NCBI GenBank assembly: GCA_028280945.1
Contig: JANQKV010000002.1
Coordinates: forward strand, 1 to 64,000
DNA length: 64,000 bases
From: Opitutaceae bacterium
GTDB lineage: Bacteria > Verrucomicrobiota > Verrucomicrobiia > Opitutales > Opitutaceae
Direction: 5' to 3'
Each line of letters starts with the position of its first letter. Within the stretch, counting starts at the first letter, position 1. The translations under genes were made by a program, and so were the position numbers. Shown one piece after another: positions 17,495 through 25,570 of the stretch. The notes beneath the pieces were generated by a model. The model saw only the letters and a list, made by a program, of their open reading frames with translations, was not told where the DNA came from and made no database searches.

Positions 17495-18892
17495 ATGGCT
17501 GAAAATCAGGACTACGACCTTATTGTAATTGGTGGCGGACCCGCGGGCTACGCTGGCGCGATTCGCGCCGGGCAGCTGGGCAAAAAAGTGGCCTGCGTCG
17601 AAATGGAAAATGCGGGCGGCACCTGCTTGAACTGGGGCTGCATTCCGACGAAGGCGCTGCTCAAGAGCGCCGAACTCTACGTCAAGATGCAAAAGGCGGC
17701 CGACTTCGGCTTCTCCGTGGGGGATTTGAGTTTCGATTTTCCGAAGGTCATGGACCGCTCGCGGGGGGTGGCCGGCCAGATGGCCAAGGGGGTTGAGTTC
17801 CTCTTCAAGAAGAACAAAGTCGATTACGTGCGCGGCAAGGGCAAGGTGAGCGGCCCGGGCGTGGTCACCGTGACGGATGCAGACGGACAAGAGAGCGTCC
17901 TGGAGGCGAAGAACATTCTCATCGCCACCGGCTGCAAAATGCGGCGGATCCCGGGCCTGGATTTTGACGGCGAACGCGTGATGACTTCACGCGAGGCGCT
18001 GGCCTCAAAGAAACTGCCCAAGTCCATCGTCATTGTCGGCGCCGGTGCGATCGGCGTGGAATTTGCCTACTTCTACAATGCGTTTGGCACCGAGGTCACC
18101 TTGGTGGAGATGCTGCCCAACGTGTTGCCGGTTGAGGACGAGGAAATCTCCAAGACTTTGGAGCGGTCCTTTGTGAAGCAGGGCGTCAAAGTGCACACCG
18201 ACACGAAGTGTGAAAACTTCCAAGTGATGGAGAATTCGGTGAAACTCGACCTCGTCAAAGGCGACAACAAGACCGAGATCGAAGCCGAGGTGGTGCTTTC
18301 CGCGATTGGCGTGGTGGCCAACATCGAGGGTGCGCTCGCTCCCAATGTGAATGTCGCGCTCGATCGCAACTACGTGAAGGTCGACGACAACTATGAAACC
18401 AACGTCAAGGGCGTCTATGCCGCGGGCGACATCATCGGTCCGCCCTGGCTTGCCCACATCGCGACGTTCGAAGCCGTCAATGCCGTCAACGGCATGTTCG
18501 GCCACGAGGAACCGCGCCGGGTGAAAAACTTCCCGGGCTGCACCTACTGCCAGCCACAGGTCGCGAGCACCGGCCTCACCGAGCGTGCCGCCAAGGAAAA
18601 GAAGTTGGATTACCAGGTCGGCAAGTTCCCGTTCACGGCGTCGGGCAAAGCGGTCGCGGGAGCGTCTTCGGAAGGTTTCGTGAAGGTGATCACGGACAAG
18701 AAAACCGGGGAGATCTACGGGGCCCACATCATCGGTGCGGAGGCGACGGAGCTCATCGCCGAGTATGGCCTGGCCATTGAGATGGAGGCCACCGTCGAGG
18801 ATGTGCACAAGACCATCCACGCCCATCCGACGCTCAGCGAGGCACTTATGGAAGCGGCGGCGGCTTCGATGGGCGAGGCCATTCACATCTGA
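17495..18892 (+). CDS. lpdA: Dihydrolipoyl dehydrogenase (E3)
   Basis: FAD-dependent enzyme that reoxidises dihydrolipoamide in the pyruvate and 2-oxoglutarate dehydrogenase complexes. The protein has 465 residues from ATG 17495 (MAENQDYDLIVIGGGPAGYA); a TTG two codons earlier is possible. The FAD-binding GGGPAGYAG is near 13-21, the redox-active disulfide is GGTCLNWGCIPTK (C44, C49), the NAD domain is IVGAGAIGVEFA, the second FAD motif is VYAAGDIIGP, and the C-terminal base motif is HAHPTLSEALMEAA. No E1 or E2 gene lies in the window, so E3 is encoded apart from its complexes. Confidence 0.97.
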   Translation: MAENQDYDLIVIGGGPAGYAGAIRAGQLGKKVACVEMENAGGTCLNWGCIPTKALLKSAELYVKMQKAADFGFSVGDLSFDFPKVMDRSRGVAGQMAKGVEFLFKKNKVDYVRGKGKVSGPGVVTVTDADGQESVLEAKNILIATGCKMRRIPGLDFDGERVMTSREALASKKLPKSIVIVGAGAIGVEFAYFYNAFGTEVTLVEMLPNVLPVEDEEISKTLERSFVKQGVKVHTDTKCENFQVMENSVKLDLVKGDNKTEIEAEVVLSAIGVVANIEGALAPNVNVALDRNYVKVDDNYETNVKGVYAAGDIIGPPWLAHIATFEAVNAVNGMFGHEEPRRVKNFPGCTYCQPQVASTGLTERAAKEKKLDYQVGKFPFTASGKAVAGASSEGFVKVITDKKTGEIYGAHIIGAEATELIAEYGLAIEMEATVEDVHKTIHAHPTLSEALMEAAAASMGEAIHI

Positions 18893-18915
18893 CACCTGCC
18901 TGCGAGCCTGCGCCG

Positions 18916-18930
18916 GCCCGGAGACCGGGC
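18916..18930. terminator. GC-rich hairpin between convergent lpdA and GH28 genes
   Basis: GCCCGG (18916-18921), loop AGA, CCGGGC (18925-18930) lies between the two convergent stop codons. There is no T run, so termination in either direction is only possible, not shown. Confidence 0.3.
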
Positions 18931-18933
18931 GGC

Positions 18934-20319
18934 CTAGGGCATAAGATCTGCGGGTGTTGCCGGATCCTCCGCGTCGCTGAGATCAATCGACTGCCCATTG
19001 ATCAGGACGCGCTCCAAACGCACGTCGTCTCCCGGTCGCAGTCGAAGAGGCCGGGCGCCCTGTTCAATGCGGATATTGCGAAGCACAATATCCCGCAGTG
19101 GCGAGTCGGGATGACCTTCCAGCCAGAGTCCGAAGCGGGAGGCCTTCCGGCAGGTGATGTTCTCGACCAGAAACCGTCGAAAAACGGGAGGATGGTGCTC
19201 ACCCCGCCAGCTGTGGTAGTTGGTCATGAAGCGCACCAGGGAAACCGTGGCGGTATCGACCGTGATGTTGCTGACGTGGACGTCTTCGACAATCCCCCCG
19301 CGGTCGAGGTTGCTCTTGAAGTAGAGCAGATTTCTTCCTTCGCCGACGGTGCAGTCATGAACGTGAACCTGACGGACGCTGCCTGACATTTCGCTTCCGA
19401 TCGCCACGCCGTTGTGGACTTTTTCGAAGTGGCAATGGCGTACGACGATGTTTTCGGAACGCAAACCCAAGGTGCGTCCCTCGTGGTCGCGGCCCGATTT
19501 GATGGCCACCGCATCATCACCCGTGCGGAAACGGGAGTGTTCGATCAGCACATGGCTGCTTGAGTCAGGGTTAACGCCATCGTTGTTGAGCAGATGACTG
19601 TCGATGGTTACGCCTGTGATGTGCACGTAACGCGAGAACACCGGATGGATGACCCAGAAAGGTGAGTCCTTGAAGGTGAGATCGGCAACACGCACACGAT
19701 GGCAGCCGAAGAACTGAACCATGCTGGGGCGCAGAAAGTGGCCGGCGCCAAAGAGGCGTTCCTGTGGTGGAGCCCCGTCACGCGAGCCGAGCTGGCGCAG
19801 ACGCTGCTGATCTTCCTTTTGGCGCTCACGCCACGTTGAGAAAACCTCCTCCCCGTTGCCGTCAATCGTGCCTTGGCCGGTGAGGGCGATGTCGGTCGCC
19901 TGGTAAGCGTAGATAAGCGGCGAGTAGTTGAAGAGCAGGGTGCCTTCCCAACGGGTAAGCACAGGCGGCAGGTAATTGTCCGGGTCCGGGGAGAAGGACA
20001 AGGTGGCGTTGCGATCGAGGTGAAGTTCCACACCGCTGAGCAGCACCACCGGACCGTGCAGGGAATAGACTCCGGCTGGCACTCGAACCCGGCCACCTCC
20101 CGCCTCATGGGCGGTACGCAGGGCCCGGCGCAGAGCCGGCAGATCGTCTCTTTGGTCGTCCCCTTTGGCACCAAAGTCGGTGATGTCCCACTCTGCTGCG
20201 GGGATGCGAGGGGCATGAGCCAGGACAGTTTCCGCGATTTCGCTGGCTGAGGGCGTGCCGGGAAGTAACGAGGGCAAGCCGAGCAGCAGAAGGCATGGGA
20301 GGGTTCTGGAGAGAGACAT
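18934..20319 (-). CDS. Glycoside hydrolase family 28 (polygalacturonase-like), secreted
   Basis: Right-handed beta-helix enzyme of 461 residues, likely acting on galacturonic-acid-containing polymers such as pectin. From ATG 20319 the protein has a signal peptide (MSLSRTLPCLLLLGLPSLL); an ATG at 20340 adds seven residues. WDITDFGAKGDDQRDD is the family N-terminus. The catalytic aspartates are in NNDGVNPDSS (D247) and TGDDAVAIKSG (D268, D269). The family histidine motif GHG is replaced by NGVAIGSEMSG near 303, as in many bacterial exo-acting members, and the RxK motif is LYFKSN. It is convergent with lpdA and divergent from the GH2 gene. Confidence 0.92.
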   Translation of the reverse strand: MSLSRTLPCLLLLGLPSLLPGTPSASEIAETVLAHAPRIPAAEWDITDFGAKGDDQRDDLPALRRALRTAHEAGGGRVRVPAGVYSLHGPVVLLSGVELHLDRNATLSFSPDPDNYLPPVLTRWEGTLLFNYSPLIYAYQATDIALTGQGTIDGNGEEVFSTWRERQKEDQQRLRQLGSRDGAPPQERLFGAGHFLRPSMVQFFGCHRVRVADLTFKDSPFWVIHPVFSRYVHITGVTIDSHLLNNDGVNPDSSSHVLIEHSRFRTGDDAVAIKSGRDHEGRTLGLRSENIVVRHCHFEKVHNGVAIGSEMSGSVRQVHVHDCTVGEGRNLLYFKSNLDRGGIVEDVHVSNITVDTATVSLVRFMTNYHSWRGEHHPPVFRRFLVENITCRKASRFGLWLEGHPDSPLRDIVLRNIRIEQGARPLRLRPGDDVRLERVLINGQSIDLSDAEDPATPADLMP

Positions 20320-20415
20320 GTTGGCGAGGGGTTGGATCATGTTGCCACGCAGGGCATGACGGTGCCTTGCAGCGACGGGAAGAATAACAGTGGAAGAAAG
20401 TCGTATGGTTCAAAT

Positions 20416-20433
20416 TCGTGGCCAGAACCACGA
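20416..20433. promoter_or_regulatory. Inverted repeat in the GH28/GH2 divergent promoter region
   Basis: TCGTGG (20416-20421) and CCACGA (20428-20433) form an 18-base inverted repeat in the 269-base gap between the divergent GH28 and GH2 genes. Its size and symmetry suit a LacI-type operator. No second copy was recognised at the TonB receptor promoter, so the assignment is weak. Confidence 0.28.
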
Positions 20434-20588
20434 GTCGCGGGCTGGGAATTGCTCACATTGTTGAGTTGGTCAGAAGGGCCGGAGCCCATCGTTCTAAACA
20501 ATTAGAGAGACAGGCCCGTTTTGACGTGAGTTCGATGCGTTTTCTGTGACGTCGCCCCCGTGGCTGTCGCTTTACCCCAGAACTCAAC

Positions 20589-22412
20589 ATGTCCGACGTC
20601 CAACCTCCGCTGACGCAAAACACCTATTATCGTCCTCGTATCTCCCTGTCCGGAGATTGGTCCTACATTGTGGACCCTTACGAGACAGGATTCCGCAACC
20701 AGCGGAATTGGAAGCCGTTCCAAGAAAATGGTGCACCGACTGACCGGGCGTTTTTTCAGGATCGCCATCGGGCAGGTCCGGCGGATCGCGTGGAGTATGA
20801 CTTCGATGCGAGCCCAACGATGCAGGTCCCCGGCGACTGGAATCACCAGGTCGAGACCATCCGCTATTACGAGGGCGTGGTATGGTTTCGCCGTCAGTTT
20901 AGCCACAGACTTGCCGCCGGACGCCGGCTTTTCCTGCGTTTTGAGGCGGTCAACTATGAGGCTCACGTATATCTCAACGGTCGCCTCCTGGGCCGTCACG
21001 TAGGTGGGTTTGATCCCTTTGAATTCGAGATTGGCGGTCGCCTTCGGACAGAGGAGACCAACAGTCTGGTGGTGCGCGTGAACAACCGGCGCGAACGCGA
21101 CACGGTGCCGGGCATGACCACGGACTGGTGGAACTACGGCGGCATCACCCGCGAGGTCTATCTCTTCGAAACACCACAGGTTTTTGTGCGCGACTACCAC
21201 CTGCAACTCGACCCCGAGGACCCGGACACGGCCCGGGGATTTGTGCAGGTCGACGGCGCGGCGGGCGAACCCGTATCGGTTCACCTGCGTCTTCCGGAAC
21301 TGAAGACCGAGCACACCCTCACCACAGCGGACGATGGACGGAAGGAATTCAGCCTGCGGCTGCCCCAGCTCCAACGCTGGTCTCCGGCCAACCCCCGTCT
21401 CTACAAAGTCGAATGGGCGGTGGCGGATGACCAAACGATGGATCGCATCGGCTTTCGCACGATCGAAACCCAAGGGCCTGATATTCTGCTCAATGGTGAA
21501 CCGATTTTTTTGCGCGGGGTTTCCATCCATGAGGAAGTGGCCGCGGTGCCGCGGCGGGCTTACAGTCGGGAGGATGCCGCGATGCTGCTGGGCCACGCAC
21601 GGGAGTTGAACTGCAATTTCGTGCGGCTGGCGCACTATCCCCACAACGAAAACATGGCGCGAATGGCCGACGAATTGGGTCTGTTGGTCTGGGAAGAGAT
21701 CCCGGTGTATTGGGGGATCAACTACGAGGATCCGGTGGTTTATGCCGCGGCTGCGAGCCAGCTGGAGGCGTTGGTGCGTCGCGACCGCAACCGGGCGGCG
21801 GTGATCGTATGGTCGATTGCCAATGAGACGCCGCCGACGGAGGTGCGAACCGAGTTTCTGGGCAGGCTCAAAGCAGTCGTGCGGGCGCTTGATCCCGACC
21901 GGCTTGTCAGCGCCGCGCTCGACCGAACCGAATCAGCCGATGGACAGAGTTACTCACTCGAGGATCCGTTTGCGCAGGACAGTGATTTGGTCAGCTGCAA
22001 CCAGTATCTGGGTTGGTATTACGGCACCCCGGAGGACTGCGCACGAATGGAATGGAAGCTCGATCCCGGGAAGCCCTTTTTTGCCAGCGAGTTTGGCGCG
22101 GGGGCCCCCGCCGGGCGGCACGGTCCAAGAGAGGAGGTGTGGACGGAGGAGCATCAAGCATGGCTCTATAAGGAACAGCTCGCGATGCTGCGACGCCTGC
22201 CGACGTTTCGTGGATGCTCGCCGTGGGTGATGATGGACTTCCGCACACCACGCCGAAACCTGAGCGGGGTGCAGGACCACTGGAACCGCAAGGGACTGCT
22301 GGGACCCGACGGTCAGAAGAAACTCGCCTGGCAGGTGCTGAGGGATTTCTACGATGAGGTCGAAACGATGGAAGCCGTTGGCAAGCAACCTCGGGCGGAG
22401 CACAGTGCGTGA
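20589..22412 (+). CDS. Glycoside hydrolase family 2 (beta-glucuronidase/beta-galactosidase type)
   Basis: Retaining glycosidase of 607 residues. Domains in order: N-terminal jelly-roll sugar-binding domain (about 15-195, with VWFRRQF and YLNGRLLGRHVGGFDPFEFEI), Ig-like domain (about 197-290), and catalytic TIM barrel (about 292-600). Acid/base is E413 in VWSIANETPP; nucleophile is E501 in FFASEFGAGAPAG. The W-rich TDWWNYGGITREVYL motif and overall length favour a beta-glucuronidase-like subgroup, but galactosidase or other activities cannot be excluded. No signal peptide is seen, so it is probably cytoplasmic and acts on imported oligosaccharides. It is followed by a sugar symporter gene and an enolase-superfamily gene on the same strand. 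Confidence 0.92.
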   Translation: MSDVQPPLTQNTYYRPRISLSGDWSYIVDPYETGFRNQRNWKPFQENGAPTDRAFFQDRHRAGPADRVEYDFDASPTMQVPGDWNHQVETIRYYEGVVWFRRQFSHRLAAGRRLFLRFEAVNYEAHVYLNGRLLGRHVGGFDPFEFEIGGRLRTEETNSLVVRVNNRRERDTVPGMTTDWWNYGGITREVYLFETPQVFVRDYHLQLDPEDPDTARGFVQVDGAAGEPVSVHLRLPELKTEHTLTTADDGRKEFSLRLPQLQRWSPANPRLYKVEWAVADDQTMDRIGFRTIETQGPDILLNGEPIFLRGVSIHEEVAAVPRRAYSREDAAMLLGHARELNCNFVRLAHYPHNENMARMADELGLLVWEEIPVYWGINYEDPVVYAAAASQLEALVRRDRNRAAVIVWSIANETPPTEVRTEFLGRLKAVVRALDPDRLVSAALDRTESADGQSYSLEDPFAQDSDLVSCNQYLGWYYGTPEDCARMEWKLDPGKPFFASEFGAGAPAGRHGPREEVWTEEHQAWLYKEQLAMLRRLPTFRGCSPWVMMDFRTPRRNLSGVQDHWNRKGLLGPDGQKKLAWQVLRDFYDEVETMEAVGKQPRAEHSA

Positions 22413-22543
22413 AGGCAATGCTCGTAATCACACGGAACGTCCCACAGTCAATGCGTTGCAACCACGAATGACGTGGTTGGCCGCCCTGCGGCGCATCGAA
22501 GCCTCTCTTTCTTCCGCCCCTGCTGCCGAACCCTATCTCTTCC

Positions 22544-24238
22544 ATGCTTGGACTGTCTTCGATTGATTGGCTGGTGTTGGCCGCGTATTTCATCGGCACC
22601 ACGGCTTTGGGGTTTTGGACGATGCGCCAGATCAAGTCGGCTGGCGATTATTTCATGGGCGGACGGGGATTCGGCAAGGTGATGATGGTGGCGCAGGCTT
22701 TTGGTGTGGGCACGCATACCGATCAGCCGGTGTCGGTCTCCGGGGCGGCTTACACCAACGGGTTGGCGGGCATCTGGTATCAGTGGGTCTACATGTTCTC
22801 GACTCCCTTCTTTTGGATGATCGCTCCCATTTACCGGCGGCTTCGTTACGTCACGATGGCAGACTTCTTCGAGCGGCGTTACGGCGGTGCGGTGGCGATG
22901 CTCTACTGTCTGGTGGCGGTCGTGTATTTCACGATGAACATGGGGATCATGCTGAAAGGCACGGCGGTGACCGTGGAGGCATTGACCGGCGGCGTGGTGC
23001 GGGAGGAGTTCCTGATCCCGATCGCAACCTTGTTGTTCGTGGCTTACGGTCTGGCCGGGGGGATTGTGGCGGCGGTCTATACCGATCTGGTGCAAGGCAT
23101 CCTCATTTTGGTGCTGTCGTTCATGATGATCCCTTTTGCCGTGCAGGCTGCCGGGGGAATGGCGGCGTTCCACGAGCAGTTGCCCGAGCATATGTTCAGT
23201 CTGGTGGCGCCGGGCGAAGTCACGCTCTGGTTCATCGTGGCCGCGGTAGTCAATGCAATCGTGCACGTGGTGGTGTTGCCCCATCACATGGCGATTGGCG
23301 GGTCGGGACGAACCGAGTTCGCCTGTCGCGCGGGTTGGACTTACGGAAACTTCCTGAAACGCTTCGCCACCGCGGGCTGGGCGTTCACAGGTGTGTTCGC
23401 CGCACTGCTCATTCCGGGCCTCACCGATGCAAACCGCGAGCAGGCTTTCGGCTTGATGGCCCGAGAACTCCTGCCGGCAGGTTTTGTAGGCCTGATGCTG
23501 GCCGCGATAGTCGCGGCAGTAATGTCCACGTGCGACGCCTTCATGGTGCATGCGTCGGCTTTGTTTACCAACAACGTCTACAAACGCTACCTGCGGCCCC
23601 AGGCGACGGAAAGGGACATCTTGCGAGTAGCCCGCTGGGCGGCGCTGGGGGTGGTGGGAGGAGGACTGGTTTTTGCTTATGGTTTTCCAAGCGTGGTCGA
23701 CGGCATCAAGCTGGCCTGGCAAATCACCGCGTTTATGGGCATTGCTTTCTGGCTTGGGGTGATGTGGCCGGGAGCCAACCGCTGGGGGGCGGTGACGAGC
23801 GCCCTGGCGATGTTTGGCACGCTGTTGATTACCAAGTTCGGTTTCGGCTGGGGTTTTGCCGGTCAGGTGGCGGCCTATATCCCGGTCGGGCTCGTCACAT
23901 GCATCCTGGTGAGCCGTTTCACCCGGCGAGAGGACTCTGAGCGACTACGGCAGTTCTATCTGCTATTGGACACCCCCGTGGGGCAGGAGCAGCGCTTGCG
24001 CGATGCCGGAGTGGAGATTTTATTGGAAGGACGCTCTGAAGGCCGACAGTCGAACAGTGTGGGCGAGGTGGATAACGAAGACGGTTTGTTGCTGGTGGAC
24101 TTGTTTGCCCTGTTGCGTGGCGACCGTCGGTTTACCTGGGCGCGTTACCGTGTCGATATGCTGGGTTTTGGAGCGGCGGCGGCCTTGGCAGCCCTCACGA
24201 TAGCGGTGGTTTGGCTGCTGGCGCGTTGGGGGGCGTGA
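22544..24238 (+). CDS. Sodium:solute symporter (SSS family)
   Basis: Inner-membrane Na+-coupled transporter of 564 residues with about 13 to 14 hydrophobic segments. It begins IDWLVLAAYFIGTTALGFWT and contains the SSS-type AGDYFMGGRGFGK loop and the GLMLAAIVAAVMSTCDAFMVHASALFTNNVYK motif in the second half. A cytoplasmic insert (about 470-535, beginning RREDSERLRQFYLLLDTPVG) precedes the last membrane segment. The substrate is not readable from sequence; its position between GH2 and an acid-sugar-type enolase-superfamily enzyme suggests a uronate or oligosaccharide product. It lies 131 bases after the GH2 gene and 38 before the next gene, so probably co-transcribed with them. Confidence 0.9.
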   Translation: MLGLSSIDWLVLAAYFIGTTALGFWTMRQIKSAGDYFMGGRGFGKVMMVAQAFGVGTHTDQPVSVSGAAYTNGLAGIWYQWVYMFSTPFFWMIAPIYRRLRYVTMADFFERRYGGAVAMLYCLVAVVYFTMNMGIMLKGTAVTVEALTGGVVREEFLIPIATLLFVAYGLAGGIVAAVYTDLVQGILILVLSFMMIPFAVQAAGGMAAFHEQLPEHMFSLVAPGEVTLWFIVAAVVNAIVHVVVLPHHMAIGGSGRTEFACRAGWTYGNFLKRFATAGWAFTGVFAALLIPGLTDANREQAFGLMARELLPAGFVGLMLAAIVAAVMSTCDAFMVHASALFTNNVYKRYLRPQATERDILRVARWAALGVVGGGLVFAYGFPSVVDGIKLAWQITAFMGIAFWLGVMWPGANRWGAVTSALAMFGTLLITKFGFGWGFAGQVAAYIPVGLVTCILVSRFTRREDSERLRQFYLLLDTPVGQEQRLRDAGVEILLEGRSEGRQSNSVGEVDNEDGLLLVDLFALLRGDRRFTWARYRVDMLGFGAAAALAALTIAVVWLLARWGA

Positions 24239-24276
24239 TTCGACAAGTGTGATGATTAAACTTTGCCCCAAGTCTT

Positions 24277-25554
24277 ATGAATAAACTCCGTTCAACTCGT
24301 CGCCGTTTTCTTGGTTCAATGGGTCTGCTCACCGGTGCTGGCATGATGCAGGCGTCGACGCAGGGCCGCGGTAAAGAAATGGGGGAAGACCGGATGGCGC
24401 AACTGGAGGAAGTGGCTGAACGCCCGGTGCTCGACCTGTCGGATGTTCATGCTCCGATTGTGGTGGAGGCGGTGGATGTCCTGCGTCCGGTTGCGAATAA
24501 GTATGTCGTTCGGGTGCGCTCGCGAGATGGTGCGGAGGGTTTTGCGGTGGGCAACGAACTTCATTTTGGTGCTCTCTACCCGATTCTGCAGCAGCGGATC
24601 GCACCGGCGATCATTGGCCGCGATGTGCGTTACTGGGAAGAGTGCCTGCACGATATTTTCCTGCATCGCAGCAACTACAAGTTGCAGGGCCTGGCGTTCT
24701 GGTTGCCTCTCGCTACTCTTGAATTCGCTGTTCTTGATCTGCTCGGCCGGGTCAGTGAACGGGCGGTGCCCGATATGGTAGGCGGGTTTGTCCGGAAGGG
24801 GGTGGGGCTTTACTACGCTCATAATGATCGTGATCGCACGGCGGAGGACAGCGTTCGGCGCATGCGGCGCAATGTGGAGCGCACCGGGGCCAAGGCGGTC
24901 AAGTTCAAGGTGGGTGGCCGCATGAGCCGCAATGCCGACTCCCTGCCGGGCCGGACCGAGGCCATCATTCCGCTCGCGCGGGAGGTGCTCGGTGCGGAGA
25001 TGACTCTTTATGCCGACAGCAATGGGTCCTACGATGTGGCGGAGGCGATTCGAGTTGGTCGCCTGTTGGAGGGGCAGCGGGTGGCGTTTTTCGAAGAACC
25101 TGTGCCGTTTGATCGTTTTGCCGACACCAAGTCCGTCGCCGACGCACTCGACATTCCGATAGCAGGCGGCGAGCAGGACGCGAGCAGCTACAATCTGCAA
25201 TGGTCCCTCGCCCTCGATGCGCTGCAGGTGGTGCAGCCCGACCTGTTCTATTTTGGTGGTTTGGTCCGCTCAATCCGTGTCGCCCGGATGGCTGCAGCCG
25301 TGGGCCGCGACTGCACCCCGCACATTTCGGGAGCCGGCATGGGGTTTCTTTACGTTTTGCACTTCGCCGCGGCAGTCTCCAACGCCGGGCCACATCAGGA
25401 GTTCAAGGGCGTCGCCGAAGATATTCCGTGGGAGTGTTCCACCTCTTCGTTGAGGCCGGAGAACGGTGTGGTGCAAGTTCCGACCGGCCCCGGCTGGGGG
25501 ATTGAGCTCGATCCGCAATGGATCGCCCAAGCGAAGGTGTTGGGACCGATTTGA
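24277..25554 (+). CDS. Enolase-superfamily (mandelate racemase/muconate lactonizing type) enzyme with Tat signal
   Basis: A 425-residue member of the enolase superfamily, probably a sugar-acid dehydratase or racemase. The N-terminus carries a twin-arginine signal (STRRRFLGSMGLLTG), so the folded enzyme would be exported. Catalytic and metal residues visible: K209 and K211 in AVKFKVGG, D247 in LYADSNGSYD, E273/E274 in FFEEPVPFD, E299 in AGGEQDASSYN and H349 in CTPHISGAG. The KxK plus His-containing arrangement does not fix the substrate. An exported member of this usually cytoplasmic superfamily is notable. It ends the GH2-symporter gene run and converges with the phosphatase gene. Confidence 0.88.
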   Translation: MNKLRSTRRRFLGSMGLLTGAGMMQASTQGRGKEMGEDRMAQLEEVAERPVLDLSDVHAPIVVEAVDVLRPVANKYVVRVRSRDGAEGFAVGNELHFGALYPILQQRIAPAIIGRDVRYWEECLHDIFLHRSNYKLQGLAFWLPLATLEFAVLDLLGRVSERAVPDMVGGFVRKGVGLYYAHNDRDRTAEDSVRRMRRNVERTGAKAVKFKVGGRMSRNADSLPGRTEAIIPLAREVLGAEMTLYADSNGSYDVAEAIRVGRLLEGQRVAFFEEPVPFDRFADTKSVADALDIPIAGGEQDASSYNLQWSLALDALQVVQPDLFYFGGLVRSIRVARMAAAVGRDCTPHISGAGMGFLYVLHFAAAVSNAGPHQEFKGVAEDIPWECSTSSLRPENGVVQVPTGPGWGIELDPQWIAQAKVLGPI

Positions 25555-25570
25555 ACGGAGAGGTCGACCT

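Noticed and set aside
20502..21644. 380-codon minus-strand frame opposite the GH2 gene
   Set aside because: The GH2 frame carries complete catalytic motifs; the antisense translation is His/Arg/Gly-rich with no domain.
22448..23722. 424-codon minus-strand frame opposite the symporter gene
   Set aside because: The symporter frame is clearly hydrophobic and matches its family. The antisense product is highly enriched in His, Arg and Gln, as expected from the complement of membrane-protein codons.
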